Positions 1 through 7,698 are shown, counted from the first letter of the stretch. The stretch: 64,000 nt of DNA from an uncultured bacterium (GCA_905215805.1 CAJMRL010000007.1:1-64000), one strand, 5' to 3'. The notes: generated by a model from the letters alone, not told the origin. Translations and numbers: made by a program.

Positions 1-81
1 ATTTCATAAGAAAAATGGCTTAAAACCTATGGTTTTGCTATTTCGCTTATGGCTATTCAAATAAAATTTGGAGGTGAAATT

Positions 82-1689
82 ATGAGAATCATGTTTATCG
101 GAGCTGCTCATGAGGTTACAGGCTCATGCACCCTTATAGAGGCAAACGGCAAAAAGATACTTGTTGACTGCGGTATGGAACAAGGTATTGATTTATATGA
201 AAACACTCCATTGCCCGTTGAACCCGCAGAAATAGACTGTATATTTCTTACACATGCACACATAGATCACTCAGGAAAAATACCGCTTATATCCGCTCGA
301 GGATTTAACGGAAATATATACGCCACCGAAGCCACGGTGCGTCTATGTGAGATAATGCTTATGGATTCAGCACATATACAAGAACAAGAAGCTAAATGGA
401 AAACAAAAAAATCTCTGAGGAGCGGCGGACAAGAAGTACTTCCGCTTTATACTACAGAAGACGCGGAAGGTTCATTAAAAAAATTTTATTGCTGCTCTTA
501 TCACCGCATATACGAAATTTATGATGGAATTAGCATAAGATTTTTAGATGCAGGACATCTTCTCGGCTCCTCAAGCATAGAAATAACCATAACCGAAAAC
601 GGCATAACACGCACAATCCTTTTCTCCGGAGATTTAGGCAATGTCAAAAGACCTCTTATACGTGACCCTGAAAAACCCGAAAAAGCAGATGCGGTCATTA
701 TAGAGTCTACTTACGGAACAAGAATACATCCGGAACGCAAGGATTATAAAACACAGCTTGTTGATATTTGTCAAAGAACCTTTGACCGGGGAGGAAATCT
801 TGTAATACCATCCTTTGCTGTTGGAAGAACGCAGGAGCTTTTGTTCTTATTTAGAGAAATAAAAGAAGAAAAACTTATAAAAAATCATGATAACTTCCCT
901 GTATGGGTAGACAGTCCTCTGTCCGTCGCTGCTACTAACATATATGACGGAGGTATGGAAGATTATTATGATGATGAAACACTTGACCTTATCTCAAAGG
1001 GTATAAATGTGCTGAAATTTCCGGATTTAAGATTAGCGGTTACGACCGATGAATCCTGTGCGATAAATTTTGATAAAAAATCAAAGGTTATAATTTCTTC
1101 AAGCGGAATGTGTGAAGCCGGAAGAATAAGGCATCATCTTAAACATAATTTATGGAAGCCTGAAAATACTATATTATTTGTCGGATACCAATCCGAAGGA
1201 ACACTTGGAAGAAAGCTTTTGAACGGTGCAAAAGAGGTAAAACTATTTGGAGAGCTTATACAGGTCAACGCGGAAATTGCCGAAATGGATGGTATCAGCG
1301 GTCATTCAGATAAAAATATGCTGTTAGATTGGTTAGGAAATCTCAAAACTGCTCCGTCGCTGGTATTTGTAAATCATGGCGCAGACGAGGTTACGGATAT
1401 ATTTGCACAAACCATACAGCAGACATTAGGATTTAAAGCTACCGCACCTTACAGCGGCACTACATACGATCTTGAAAATTTCAAATGTATCTCAGAGGGG
1501 ATAAAAAAGCGAATTGCAAAATCTGAAAATAAAGTCGGCAGAGTTAAATATTCGCCTGTATTTGAACGTCTTATAAGTGCCGGAAAGCGCCTTATGTTAG
1601 TTATAGAGCATAATCAAGGCGGGGCCAATAAAGACCTTGCCAAGTTTGCAGATCAAATAGATGCACTTTCAAACAAATGGGACAGATAA
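82..1689 (+). CDS. MBL-fold beta-CASP RNA metallo-hydrolase
   Basis: Cytosolic zinc-dependent nuclease of the metallo-beta-lactamase/beta-CASP group (COG1236, Ysh1/CPSF73-like), probably acting on RNA. The 535-residue protein has the metal motif HAHIDH at residues 58-63, GDLG near 185, a beta-CASP core with SFAVGRTQELL and SSGMCEAGRIRHHL, and the late SGHSD and NHG motifs, so all metal ligands expected for an active enzyme are present. I chose the ATG at 82 because GGAGGTG lies 7 bases before it; an in-frame ATG at 49 has no ribosome site. The next gene begins 22 bases later, suggesting cotranscription. The family is well supported; the RNA substrate is not known from sequence. Confidence 0.88.
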   Translation: MRIMFIGAAHEVTGSCTLIEANGKKILVDCGMEQGIDLYENTPLPVEPAEIDCIFLTHAHIDHSGKIPLISARGFNGNIYATEATVRLCEIMLMDSAHIQEQEAKWKTKKSLRSGGQEVLPLYTTEDAEGSLKKFYCCSYHRIYEIYDGISIRFLDAGHLLGSSSIEITITENGITRTILFSGDLGNVKRPLIRDPEKPEKADAVIIESTYGTRIHPERKDYKTQLVDICQRTFDRGGNLVIPSFAVGRTQELLFLFREIKEEKLIKNHDNFPVWVDSPLSVAATNIYDGGMEDYYDDETLDLISKGINVLKFPDLRLAVTTDESCAINFDKKSKVIISSSGMCEAGRIRHHLKHNLWKPENTILFVGYQSEGTLGRKLLNGAKEVKLFGELIQVNAEIAEMDGISGHSDKNMLLDWLGNLKTAPSLVFVNHGADEVTDIFAQTIQQTLGFKATAPYSGTTYDLENFKCISEGIKKRIAKSENKVGRVKYSPVFERLISAGKRLMLVIEHNQGGANKDLAKFADQIDALSNKWDR

Positions 1690-1711
1690 CAATAGAAAGG
1701 AAGCGATATGT

Positions 1712-2293
1712 ATGAAAATTTGTGTTTTTGGTGCAGCAAGCAATGAAATAGACCATAGTTATATAGATAAAGTTGAGGAAATGAGTTCGTTATTGGCAAA
1801 ACGTGGTCATGAGCTTGTCTTCGGAGCAGGAGCAAACGGACTTATGGGTGCGGCGGCTCGCGGTATGAAATCAGCAGGAGGACGAATAACCGGAGTGATC
1901 CCTCAATTTTTTAAAGATGAAACTATAGAGGAGATTTACGATGACTGTGACGAGCTGATATTTACCGATACAATGCAGGAACGCAAAAAAACAATGGAAA
2001 ATCTTGCTGACGCCTTTATTGTTGTTCCGGGCGGAATAGGAACATTTGAGGAAATGTACGAGGTTCTTACACTCAAACAGTTGGGCAGACATCAAAAACC
2101 GATAATATTTTATAATTTATTCGGATATTTCGATAATCTTATGGCATTTATGCACCATTGTTCAGATGAGGGATTTATAAGAAAAAATTGCCACAAATTA
2201 TATAATATCACTGATAACAATGAAGAACTGGTAAGATACATAGAGAACAGCAAGCCGCTGAATTTCAGTGTTAAGGATTTGAAGCATAGCTGA
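1712..2293 (+). CDS. LOG-family (TIGR00730) Rossmann-fold protein
   Basis: Member of the LOG/lysine-decarboxylase-like family, whose characterised members hydrolyse nucleoside 5'-monophosphates such as cytokinin ribotides to free base and ribose phosphate. The 193-residue protein is of normal length and carries the signature PGGIGTFEE (residues 106-114) and the upstream MQERK motif (about 88-92) that form the active site. The start ATG at 1712 follows AAGGAAG; a frame extension back to 1661 would run into the previous gene without a ribosome site. It sits 22 bases after the beta-CASP gene and ends in a strong hairpin. The physiological substrate in bacteria like this one is unclear. Confidence 0.88.
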   Translation: MKICVFGAASNEIDHSYIDKVEEMSSLLAKRGHELVFGAGANGLMGAAARGMKSAGGRITGVIPQFFKDETIEEIYDDCDELIFTDTMQERKKTMENLADAFIVVPGGIGTFEEMYEVLTLKQLGRHQKPIIFYNLFGYFDNLMAFMHHCSDEGFIRKNCHKLYNITDNNEELVRYIENSKPLNFSVKDLKHS

Positions 2294-2303
2294 CCTATTA
2301 ATA

Positions 2304-2337
2304 AATACCGGTCTGCTATTAATAACAGACCGGTATT
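2304..2337. terminator. Stem-loop between convergent genes
   Basis: Perfect 12-bp inverted repeat (AATACCGGTCTG and its complement) with a 10-base loop, 10 bases after the LOG-family stop and 25 bases beyond the stop of the minus-strand SpoVM-like gene. There is no clear U tract, so it may act as a bidirectional 3'-end stabiliser or a weak terminator. Confidence 0.6.
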
Positions 2338-2361
2338 CATATAAGTATATTGATATGTTTT

Positions 2362-2430
2362 TCATATTCGAAAGACAGCCTTAAAAAATTTACGAAGGCA
2401 CTTTGGAAGCTTAACAATACGAACCGTCAT
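2362..2430 (-). CDS. spoVM: SpoVM-like amphipathic peptide (22 aa)
   Basis: A 22-codon reading frame starting ATG at 2430 with a strong AGGAGG ribosome site about 8 bases upstream and ending TGA. The peptide contains IVKLPKCLRKFF followed by KAVFRI. B. subtilis SpoVM (26 residues) has IKLPKFL with proline at position 9; here proline is also residue 9 inside KLPK, and the rest is basic and amphipathic. SpoVM is the curvature-sensing peptide that anchors the SpoIVA coat base to the forespore membrane. The gene is 12 bases after another tiny reading frame on the same strand. The call rests on the short motif, position of the proline and ribosome site; the peptide is too small for certainty, and residues 13-16 differ from the usual GGIV-type segment. 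Confidence 0.55.
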   Translation of the reverse strand: MTVRIVKLPKCLRKFFKAVFRI

Positions 2431-2442
2431 ATAAAACCCTCC

Positions 2443-2607
2443 TCACCACTTAAACAAGCACAGCCAACCTATAATCACAAGCAATGCCATTTCAATAACA
2501 GCAACAGCGGCCAGCGGCAAAAACAACCCTGCAATCATGCCCAGGCAGAACGACAGAGCCGTAAGCCCGACAGCTTTAGAACAGCCTTTCATACAAACGT
2601 TTATCAT
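2443..2607 (-). CDS. Small hydrophobic membrane protein (54 aa)
   Basis: A 54-codon frame, ATG at 2607, preceded by GGGG at a spacing of about 8 bases (another in-frame ATG at 2613 lies too close to it). The product begins MINVCMKGCSKAVG and is then almost entirely hydrophobic, with two probable membrane segments around residues 13-30 and 33-52 (SFCLGMIAGLFLPL and ALLVIIGWLCLF). It ends 12 bases before the SpoVM-like start, and the SpoVM ribosome site lies directly after its stop, so the two look like one transcript. I do not recognise a family. TATAAT-like sequences lie upstream near 2622-2642. The opposite strand is also open here but has no ribosome site. Confidence 0.5.
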   Translation of the reverse strand: MINVCMKGCSKAVGLTALSFCLGMIAGLFLPLAAVAVIEMALLVIIGWLCLFKW

Positions 2608-2663
2608 ATTCATCACCCCATTATATGATATGCGTATTATAATAATTGTGTGATAAATTTTTA

Positions 2664-2692
2664 TTGTATTTTCAAATTATATGGTGTATAAT
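2664..2692 (+). promoter_or_regulatory. Sigma-A type promoter for nfeD-SPFH operon
   Basis: TTGTAT at 2664-2669 and TATAAT at 2687-2692 with a 17-base spacer, 66 bases before the NfeD start codon. Confidence 0.65.
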
Positions 2693-2758
2693 AATTTTAT
2701 GAAATAATTCAGCCGAATATGATAAGCGCGTCAAGCAACATCAATAAGGAGTGAGAAG

Positions 2759-3217
2759 ATGAGTATGCTTATAATATGGCTTATAGCCATTTGTATTTTT
2801 GCAGTTCTTGAAGCTGTTACATATCAGCTTGTATGTGTATGGTTTGCTATAGGAGCCGTTGCTGGCTTTTTAACAGCATATACCGGAATGGGATTCAACG
2901 CCCAAATAACAATGTTCTTCATCGTTTCAATAATTGCATTGATTTGTCTTCGTCCTGTTTCAATAAAATGGATGAGAAAGAATAAAGCAAAAACAAATAT
3001 CAATGCTTTTATAGGAAAGGAAATATATGTTACAAAAGCTATAGGTATTGCTGATGACTACGGAGAAGGAAAGCTAAATGGTATAGTGTGGAGTCTAAAG
3101 AGTGAAAATGGGGAGACAATAAGAAAAGGAGAAAAAGTCACTATTACAGGGATTGAAGGCGTAAAGCTCATTGTACGAAAAACCATTTCAGATAAAAATA
3201 ATTTTAAAGGAGAATAA
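2759..3217 (+). CDS. NfeD family membrane protein
   Basis: Short-form NfeD protein (152 residues) that partners membrane SPFH proteins. The N-terminal part carries about three membrane segments (residues 3-25, 27-42, 48-65), followed after a basic stretch (RKNKAKT) by a C-terminal OB-fold of about 75 residues (IGKEIYVTKAIG to GVKLIVRK). It lacks the N-terminal ClpP-like protease domain of long NfeD proteins. It is followed after 2 bases by the SPFH gene, the classic NfeD-stomatin pairing thought to organise membrane microdomains. A GGAG ribosome site precedes the ATG. Confidence 0.87.
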   Translation: MSMLIIWLIAICIFAVLEAVTYQLVCVWFAIGAVAGFLTAYTGMGFNAQITMFFIVSIIALICLRPVSIKWMRKNKAKTNINAFIGKEIYVTKAIGIADDYGEGKLNGIVWSLKSENGETIRKGEKVTITGIEGVKLIVRKTISDKNNFKGE

Positions 3218-3219
3218 TT

Positions 3220-4119
3220 ATGTTTTTTATATTTTTATTAATTGCGATTTTAGTGGTAATATTTGTTCTGAATATAAAAATAGTTCCTCAGGCAAATGCG
3301 TATATTGTTGAGAGGCTCGGAAGCTATTATCAGACATGGAATACAGGACTTCATTTTAAGGTTCCTTTCATAGATAGAATTGCAAAAAAGGTCAGCTTAA
3401 AGGAACAGGTCGTAGATTTTCCTCCTCAGCCTGTTATAACCAAAGATAATGTTTCCGTTTCGATAAATACAGTAACATACTTTCAGGTTACCGATCCTAA
3501 GCTTCTTGCATACGGAATTGAGCGGCCTATGATGGCAATTGAAAACCTTACCGCAACTACATTGAGAAATATCGTCGGTTCTCTTGAACTTGATGAAACT
3601 CTTACATCAAGAGATACAATAAACGTAGAGATGCGTTCTATTCTCGATGAAGCAACAGATGCTTGGGGAATTAAGATAAACAGAGTGGAATTAAAAGATA
3701 TAGATCCTCCGGCAGAAATCCAAAACGCCATGGAAAGACAAATGAAAGCGGAGCGTGAAAGACGAGAAAGTATCCTTAAGGCTGAAGGCGAGAAAAAGAG
3801 CGCTATTCTTATTGCCGAAGGAGAAAAGGAAAGCGCTATCCTCCGCGCAGAGGCTAAAAAGCAGGCGGCTATAAAGGAGGCTGAGGGTGAAGCCGAAGCG
3901 ATCCTTACAGTACAAACCGCTGTAGCAGAAGGTATAAAAAGAATAAATGCTGCGAACCCATCGCAAGGATATCTCACAATGAAATCTCTCGAAAGCTTTG
4001 AAAAAGCAGCCGACGGAAAATCCACTAAGATAATTATCCCATCAGATATTCAGGGAATTGCGGGTCTTGCGGCATCTATAAAGGAAATAATTTCAGATGA
4101 TAAAAGGAAGCAGGCATGA
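3220..4119 (+). CDS. SPFH/stomatin-prohibitin family protein (slipin/QmcA type)
   Basis: Membrane-anchored scaffold of the SPFH family. The 299-residue protein begins with one hydrophobic anchor (residues 1-20), then the SPFH domain (NAYIVERLGSYYQTWNTGLHF, about residues 25-180), then a charged Ala/Glu/Lys-rich coiled coil with repeated AEGEKKSAILIAEGEKESAIL units (about 180-240) that mediates oligomerisation. The tail is short. It is paired with NfeD upstream and overlaps the next gene by 4 bases, so all three are probably one operon. The function is assigned by family; substrates or clients are unknown. Confidence 0.9.
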   Translation: MFFIFLLIAILVVIFVLNIKIVPQANAYIVERLGSYYQTWNTGLHFKVPFIDRIAKKVSLKEQVVDFPPQPVITKDNVSVSINTVTYFQVTDPKLLAYGIERPMMAIENLTATTLRNIVGSLELDETLTSRDTINVEMRSILDEATDAWGIKINRVELKDIDPPAEIQNAMERQMKAERERRESILKAEGEKKSAILIAEGEKESAILRAEAKKQAAIKEAEGEAEAILTVQTAVAEGIKRINAANPSQGYLTMKSLESFEKAADGKSTKIIIPSDIQGIAGLAASIKEIISDDKRKQA

Positions 4120-5033
4120 AAAGAATATTGGAAAGTATTGCAGACGCACGTTTTGATATCGTGCGTCTTGATACGTATTTAAGAACATATTATAAAATGT
4201 CGGGAAGCCTGATAAAAGAGCTCAAACACACAGACGACGGAATGCAAATTAATTCTCAAAAGGCACGTACAATTGATACAGTACATACAGGTGATAAAAT
4301 CAAAATTACCTTGCATGAAACAGCCTCTGCAAACATAGTTCCAACTAAGCTTGATTTTAAAATTGAATACGAGGATGAAGATTTAATTATTGTAAATAAG
4401 CCGCCCGGAATCCCCACTCATCCGTCTGCCGGAAATTATAATAATACTTTAGCAAACGCCCTTATGTATTATTTCAGTAATCAAAACGAAGAGTATGTAT
4501 TCAGGGCCGTCAATCGGCTTGATAAAGATACCTCCGGTTTAATGTGCATAGCAAAAAACAAATATATTCATGCACGTCTTTGCGGAGATTTTAAAACAAA
4601 AGCTGTTTTAAGAAAATATATAGCGATTGTCTGCGGAAAAACAGCTCCTGAAGGAACAATTGATATGCCTATAGGCCGCTGTGAAGATGGTGTAATTAAA
4701 AGATGCGTATGTGATGATGGGCAAAAGGCAGTCACACATTATAAAACTATAAAACACTTCGGCGATTACAGCCTAATTGAGCTTGAATTAGAAACCGGAC
4801 GTACACATCAAATAAGAGTTCATATGTCATATATAGGTCATCCATTATTAGGTGACTGGCTGTATGGCAACGAGGACAAGCAATTATTTCCAAGACAAGC
4901 GCTTCATTCATATTTTTTAAGCCTTACACATCCTCTTACGAACGAAAAAATGAATTTTTCCAGTAGTATGCCCCAGGATATGCTCAATTTTTATAACAGA
5001 TTTTGTAAATATGTAATAAGTCATCTTAATTAA
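4116..5033 (+). CDS. RluA-family pseudouridine synthase
   Basis: Isomerises uridine to pseudouridine in ribosomal or transfer RNA. The 305-residue protein has an S4-like RNA-binding N terminus (residues 15-66) and the RluA catalytic motif NRLDKDTSG at 133-141, where D136 is the expected catalytic aspartate; the usual HRLD is NRLD here. A second family motif, ETGRTHQIRVHMSYIGHPLLGD, lies near residues 226-247. The start codon overlaps the SPFH stop by 4 bases. The exact position modified (RluD, RluC or other subgroup) cannot be set from the sequence alone. Confidence 0.9.
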   Translation: MKRILESIADARFDIVRLDTYLRTYYKMSGSLIKELKHTDDGMQINSQKARTIDTVHTGDKIKITLHETASANIVPTKLDFKIEYEDEDLIIVNKPPGIPTHPSAGNYNNTLANALMYYFSNQNEEYVFRAVNRLDKDTSGLMCIAKNKYIHARLCGDFKTKAVLRKYIAIVCGKTAPEGTIDMPIGRCEDGVIKRCVCDDGQKAVTHYKTIKHFGDYSLIELELETGRTHQIRVHMSYIGHPLLGDWLYGNEDKQLFPRQALHSYFLSLTHPLTNEKMNFSSSMPQDMLNFYNRFCKYVISHLN

Positions 5034-5050
5034 AAATATATCAGCAAAAT

Positions 5051-5099
5051 AAAAAGCCGAATTTTTCAAATTTAACCGATCAATTCGACTTTTTATTTT
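5051..5099. terminator. Bidirectional rho-independent terminator
   Basis: A-rich left arm 5051-5063 (AAAAAGCCGAATT) pairs with 5082-5094 (AATTCGACTTTTT) with one mismatch, followed by more T residues. It separates the convergent pseudouridine synthase and rubrerythrin genes. Confidence 0.7.
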
Positions 5100-5147
5100 C
5101 AATAATTCGTAATTATTCAATTCATTATTCTTTTAAAGAATACTATT

Positions 5148-5681
5148 TTAATAATTTTCTGCCCTTACCTCAAAGAAACTCTGCGGATGTGCACATACGG
5201 GGCATACACTCGGTGCTTTTTTGCCCATTACAAGATGTCCGCAATTGCGGCATTCCCACATCGTCATTTCGCCTTTTTCAAAGACCTTCTGCATTTCAAC
5301 ATTATTCAAAAGCGCACGATATCTTTCTTCATGTGATTTTTCTATTTCAGCAACCATTCTGAATTTAGCTGCCAGCTCAGTAAATCCTTCTTCCTCGGCT
5401 TCTTTTGCAAAAGTAGCATACATATCCGTCCACTCATAATTTTCACCTTCAGCAGCTGCTTTTAAATTTTCTGCAGTATTTCCAAGCTCTCCAAGAGCTT
5501 TAAACCACATTTTTGCATGCTCTTTCTCATTATCTGCGGTTTTCTGAAAGATAGCCATTATCTGCTCATAACCCTCTTTCTTTGCAACCGAAGCAAAATA
5601 AGTATACTTATTTCTTGCTTGACTTTCTCCGGCAAAAGCTGCCCAAAGATTTTTTTCTGTTTTTGAACCTTTCAATTCCAT
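5148..5681 (-). CDS. rbr: Rubrerythrin
   Basis: Cytosolic non-heme iron peroxidase that reduces hydrogen peroxide in anaerobes. The 177-residue protein has an N-terminal four-helix ferritin-like di-iron domain (residues 1-135, with ESQARN, ADNEKEHAKMW, EAEEEGF and EIEKSHEERY iron-ligand motifs) and a C-terminal rubredoxin-like domain (CRNCGH then CPVCAHP) for the Fe(Cys)4 centre. The start ATG at 5681 has AGGAGG upstream. It is a single-gene unit with its own strong promoter and an AT-rich palindrome in the leader that could bind a Fur/PerR-type regulator. Confidence 0.95.
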   Translation of the reverse strand: MELKGSKTEKNLWAAFAGESQARNKYTYFASVAKKEGYEQIMAIFQKTADNEKEHAKMWFKALGELGNTAENLKAAAEGENYEWTDMYATFAKEAEEEGFTELAAKFRMVAEIEKSHEERYRALLNNVEMQKVFEKGEMTMWECRNCGHLVMGKKAPSVCPVCAHPQSFFEVRAENY

Positions 5682-5703
5682 GGTTTATACCTCCTATAAA
5701 AAA

Positions 5704-5719
5704 AATAATAATTATTATT
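5704..5719. promoter_or_regulatory. AT-rich palindrome in rubrerythrin leader
   Basis: Perfect 16-base palindrome AATAATAATTATTATT just downstream of the rubrerythrin -10 box. PerR/Fur-family sites are AT-rich dyads of this kind, and rubrerythrin is often PerR-controlled in Clostridia, but the sequence does not match the TTATAATNATTATAA consensus exactly, so it is only a candidate. Confidence 0.3.
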
Positions 5720-5732
5720 ACTTTGTATCTAT

Positions 5733-5761
5733 ATTATATATGATTATAACGATTTTGTCAA
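5733..5761 (-). promoter_or_regulatory. Consensus promoter of rubrerythrin
   Basis: On the minus strand TTGACA (5756-5761), 17-base spacer, TATAAT (5733-5738), 52 bases before the start codon. Both boxes are perfect. Confidence 0.85.
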
Positions 5762-5810
5762 GCATTTTTATATAAAAGCACTTATTTTAATAATCAAATA
5801 AAACTCATCA

Positions 5811-5818
5811 AACATTAT
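5811..5818. repeat. Target-site duplication, left copy
   Basis: AACATTAT immediately left of the insertion sequence; the identical 8-mer follows the right end at 7691-7698. Eight bases is the usual IS66-family duplication length. Confidence 0.85.
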
Positions 5819-5908
5819 GTTACTACTCAGGTATGAAAAATCGCATAATAAAGGCATTGTGCAAAACGTAGAAAATAAAAATAAATTTTTTTGAGAATTT
5901 TTGCGTAA

Positions 5909-5998
5909 AAATGAGGTTATCCACACGACGAATGCTGCGAGTGAAAACAATGAGCATTGTTTTCACTCGGGCATGTTCAGATGTGGATAACCTCATTT
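5909..5998. repeat. Nested hairpin with two DnaA-box sequences inside the IS leader
   Basis: Outer 17-bp perfect inverted repeat at 5909-5925 and 5982-5998 encloses an inner 15-bp perfect hairpin at 5938-5952 and 5955-5969 with a 2-base loop. The outer arms contain TTATCCACA (5917-5925) and its complement (5982-5990), the canonical high-affinity DnaA box. The region is upstream of the transposase promoter. Whether it acts as DNA (DnaA or transposase binding) or as RNA structure is not shown. Confidence 0.75.
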
Positions 5999-6062
5999 AA
6001 TTTTGTTGAAAAACAGGCGGTTTAAAAGTAGCAAATCGCACAAGTGCTCAACTTGTTCGGAT

Positions 6063-6091
6063 TTGCAATTTTAGTCCGTAGGGTGTATAAT
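6063..6091 (+). promoter_or_regulatory. Transposase promoter
   Basis: TTGCAA (6063-6068), 17-base spacer, TATAAT (6086-6091), 38 bases before the TTG start of the transposase. Confidence 0.6.
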
Positions 6092-6129
6092 AGTATTATC
6101 ATGAATGAGATGAATCGAGGTGAAAACGG

Positions 6130-7656
6130 TTGGGCGGACATTACGAAAAGGATATTATACGTCAGCTTCAAGAGGTCATGGCGCGTCTTGATAAAACGGA
6201 GCAAGAGGTCAAAGATACAAAAAAATCATGGAAAAAAGAAGTTCGAGAGATCAAGGCTGATTTTGCGGTAGAACGCAAACAACTCAAAACAAAGATAAAA
6301 AATTTAGAGACCGAATTGTCAGAAGTAAAAGCGGAAAATAAAGAACTTAAAAAGAAGATCGTTGTTCTTGAAACAGAGAATTCAAAGCTTAGGAGTCAAT
6401 TAAATAATGATAGCAGCAACTCATCACTTCCTCCGTCAACCGATCAGAAGTGCAAGAAAGCTAACGAGTACAATGGCAGAGAGAAGAGCAAGAAACGCAG
6501 TGGTGGGCAAATCGGACATAAGGGGATTACATCAGATGCTGAAAAAATCATAAGAAAAATAGACAGCGGAGAATTAAAACATGAAGTAGTAGATATAGGA
6601 GATCCGAACAGAAGATATGAAACGAGATATAAGATCGACATAAAAGTGATTCCGACAGCAATAGAGCTGCGATTTCATGAAGATGGTACCGGAAGGATCA
6701 ATATACCAAAGAAGTATAGAAATAAGGTTGTATACGGAGATATGATACAGGCGATAGCGGTAGATCTGTACGGAGACGGAGTGGTCTCATTTGAGAGGAT
6801 CAGAGGATTTTTAAATGCAATAAGCGGAGACGTGATAGATATATCGAATGGGACTGTATACAATATAATAAAAAACTTCTCGAAAAAATGCGAGCCGGAA
6901 ATAGAAAGAATCAAAGCAGCGCTTTTGCAGTCAGAGGTAATGCACACAGACGCAACAGTGGTGAGCGTAAACGGAAGACAGGCATACATACGAAATCAAA
7001 GCACGGCGAATGAGGTGCTATACAGTGCTATGAGCAAGAAGAGTATCGAAGAGTTGAAGAGAAACACGATACTTGGAGAGTTCAGTAGTATATTGATACA
7101 TGACCACGAAACAGCCATGTACAATTTTGGAACAGGACACGGAGAATGCAATGCACATATATTGAGGTATTTAAAGAAGACCACAGAGGAAAGCGGGAAT
7201 GAATGGAGTAACGCGTTATCAGAGCTTTTGAGAGAGATGAATACAGAGAGGAAGAATAGGCTGGCGAAAGGCAGCTGGTTTGAGGTGCCTGAAATAAATG
7301 AGTATGAACGGGAGTATGATCGAATAATAAAGAAGGGTCGCAAGGAGAATAAAAAGACAAAATCGCAGTACGTCAAAGAAGAAGAGACCGTATTACTGAA
7401 CAGGTTGGAGAAATACAAAGCGAACCATATGCTGTTTATACATGATAATCGAGTACCGTTTGATAATAACATGAGCGAACGTGATTTGAGGAAGTGTAAG
7501 AACCGACAGAAGATGGCGGGAGGGTTCAGAACGGAAGCAGGGCAGAAGATGTACTGCAAGATTTTGAGCGTCATAGAAACATGTAAACGCAAGGGAGAGA
7601 GCGTGTTTGGTAAGATAACAGAGATGCTCTTAGACAGACCTATTATGGCACAATAG
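6130..7656 (+). CDS. IS66-family transposase
   Basis: DDE transposase of 508 residues. The N terminus is a long coiled coil (about residues 15-95, KIKNLETELSEVKAENKELKKK), followed by the SSNSSLPPSTD linker and GGQIGHKG typical of single-ORF IS66 relatives, then the DDE domain with HTDATVVSVNG (first D), LIHDHETAM (second D) and NNMSERDLRK (E). The likely start is TTG at 6130 with GAGGTG 7 bases upstream; an ATG at 6101 is in another frame. No frameshift or stop interrupts it, so it is probably active. Its stop codon lies in the right arm of the terminator hairpin. Confidence 0.93.
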   Translation: MGGHYEKDIIRQLQEVMARLDKTEQEVKDTKKSWKKEVREIKADFAVERKQLKTKIKNLETELSEVKAENKELKKKIVVLETENSKLRSQLNNDSSNSSLPPSTDQKCKKANEYNGREKSKKRSGGQIGHKGITSDAEKIIRKIDSGELKHEVVDIGDPNRRYETRYKIDIKVIPTAIELRFHEDGTGRINIPKKYRNKVVYGDMIQAIAVDLYGDGVVSFERIRGFLNAISGDVIDISNGTVYNIIKNFSKKCEPEIERIKAALLQSEVMHTDATVVSVNGRQAYIRNQSTANEVLYSAMSKKSIEELKRNTILGEFSSILIHDHETAMYNFGTGHGECNAHILRYLKKTTEESGNEWSNALSELLREMNTERKNRLAKGSWFEVPEINEYEREYDRIIKKGRKENKKTKSQYVKEEETVLLNRLEKYKANHMLFIHDNRVPFDNNMSERDLRKCKNRQKMAGGFRTEAGQKMYCKILSVIETCKRKGESVFGKITEMLLDRPIMAQ

Positions 7657-7664
7657 GTCTTTTT
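7636..7664 (+). terminator. Transposase terminator
   Basis: AGACCTATT (7636-7644) pairs with AATAGGTCT (7652-7660), followed by TTTT. It overlaps the transposase stop codon and would also limit read-out from the IS into folC. Confidence 0.75.
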
Positions 7665-7690
7665 GGAGTGCGCGATACCTGAATAGTAAC

Positions 7691-7698
7691 AACATTAT
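7691..7698. repeat. Target-site duplication, right copy
   Basis: AACATTAT directly after the right inverted repeat, identical to 5811-5818. Confidence 0.85.

Larger units (their letters stand above)
5819..7690 (+). mobile_element. Complete IS66-family insertion sequence (ISBst12-like, single transposase)
   Basis: A 1872-bp element bounded by 16-bp terminal inverted repeats: GTTACTACTCAGGTAT at 5819-5834 and ATACCTGAATAGTAAC at 7675-7690 (15 of 16 match), and flanked by the direct duplication AACATTAT. It holds one transposase gene with its own promoter and terminator, and about 300 bases of non-coding leader with a nested hairpin (5909-5998). It lies between the promoters of rubrerythrin (leftward) and folC (rightward) and disrupts neither. 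Intact duplications and an intact gene point to a fairly recent insertion. Confidence 0.93.

Noticed and set aside
22..36. AAAACC-TAT-GGTTTT hairpin at the left edge
   Set aside because: Only 6 pairs with a 3-base loop and no clear U tract; its upstream gene is outside the window.
2350..2628. Plus-strand open frame of 92 codons after the LOG-family gene
   Set aside because: No ribosome site and an odd Asn/Gln/His/Lys-rich composition; it is the complement of two better supported small minus-strand genes.
6044..6271. Open frame overlapping the start of the transposase
   Set aside because: Out of frame with the transposase, basic and low-complexity product; the TTG at 6130 with GAGGTG fits the transposase.
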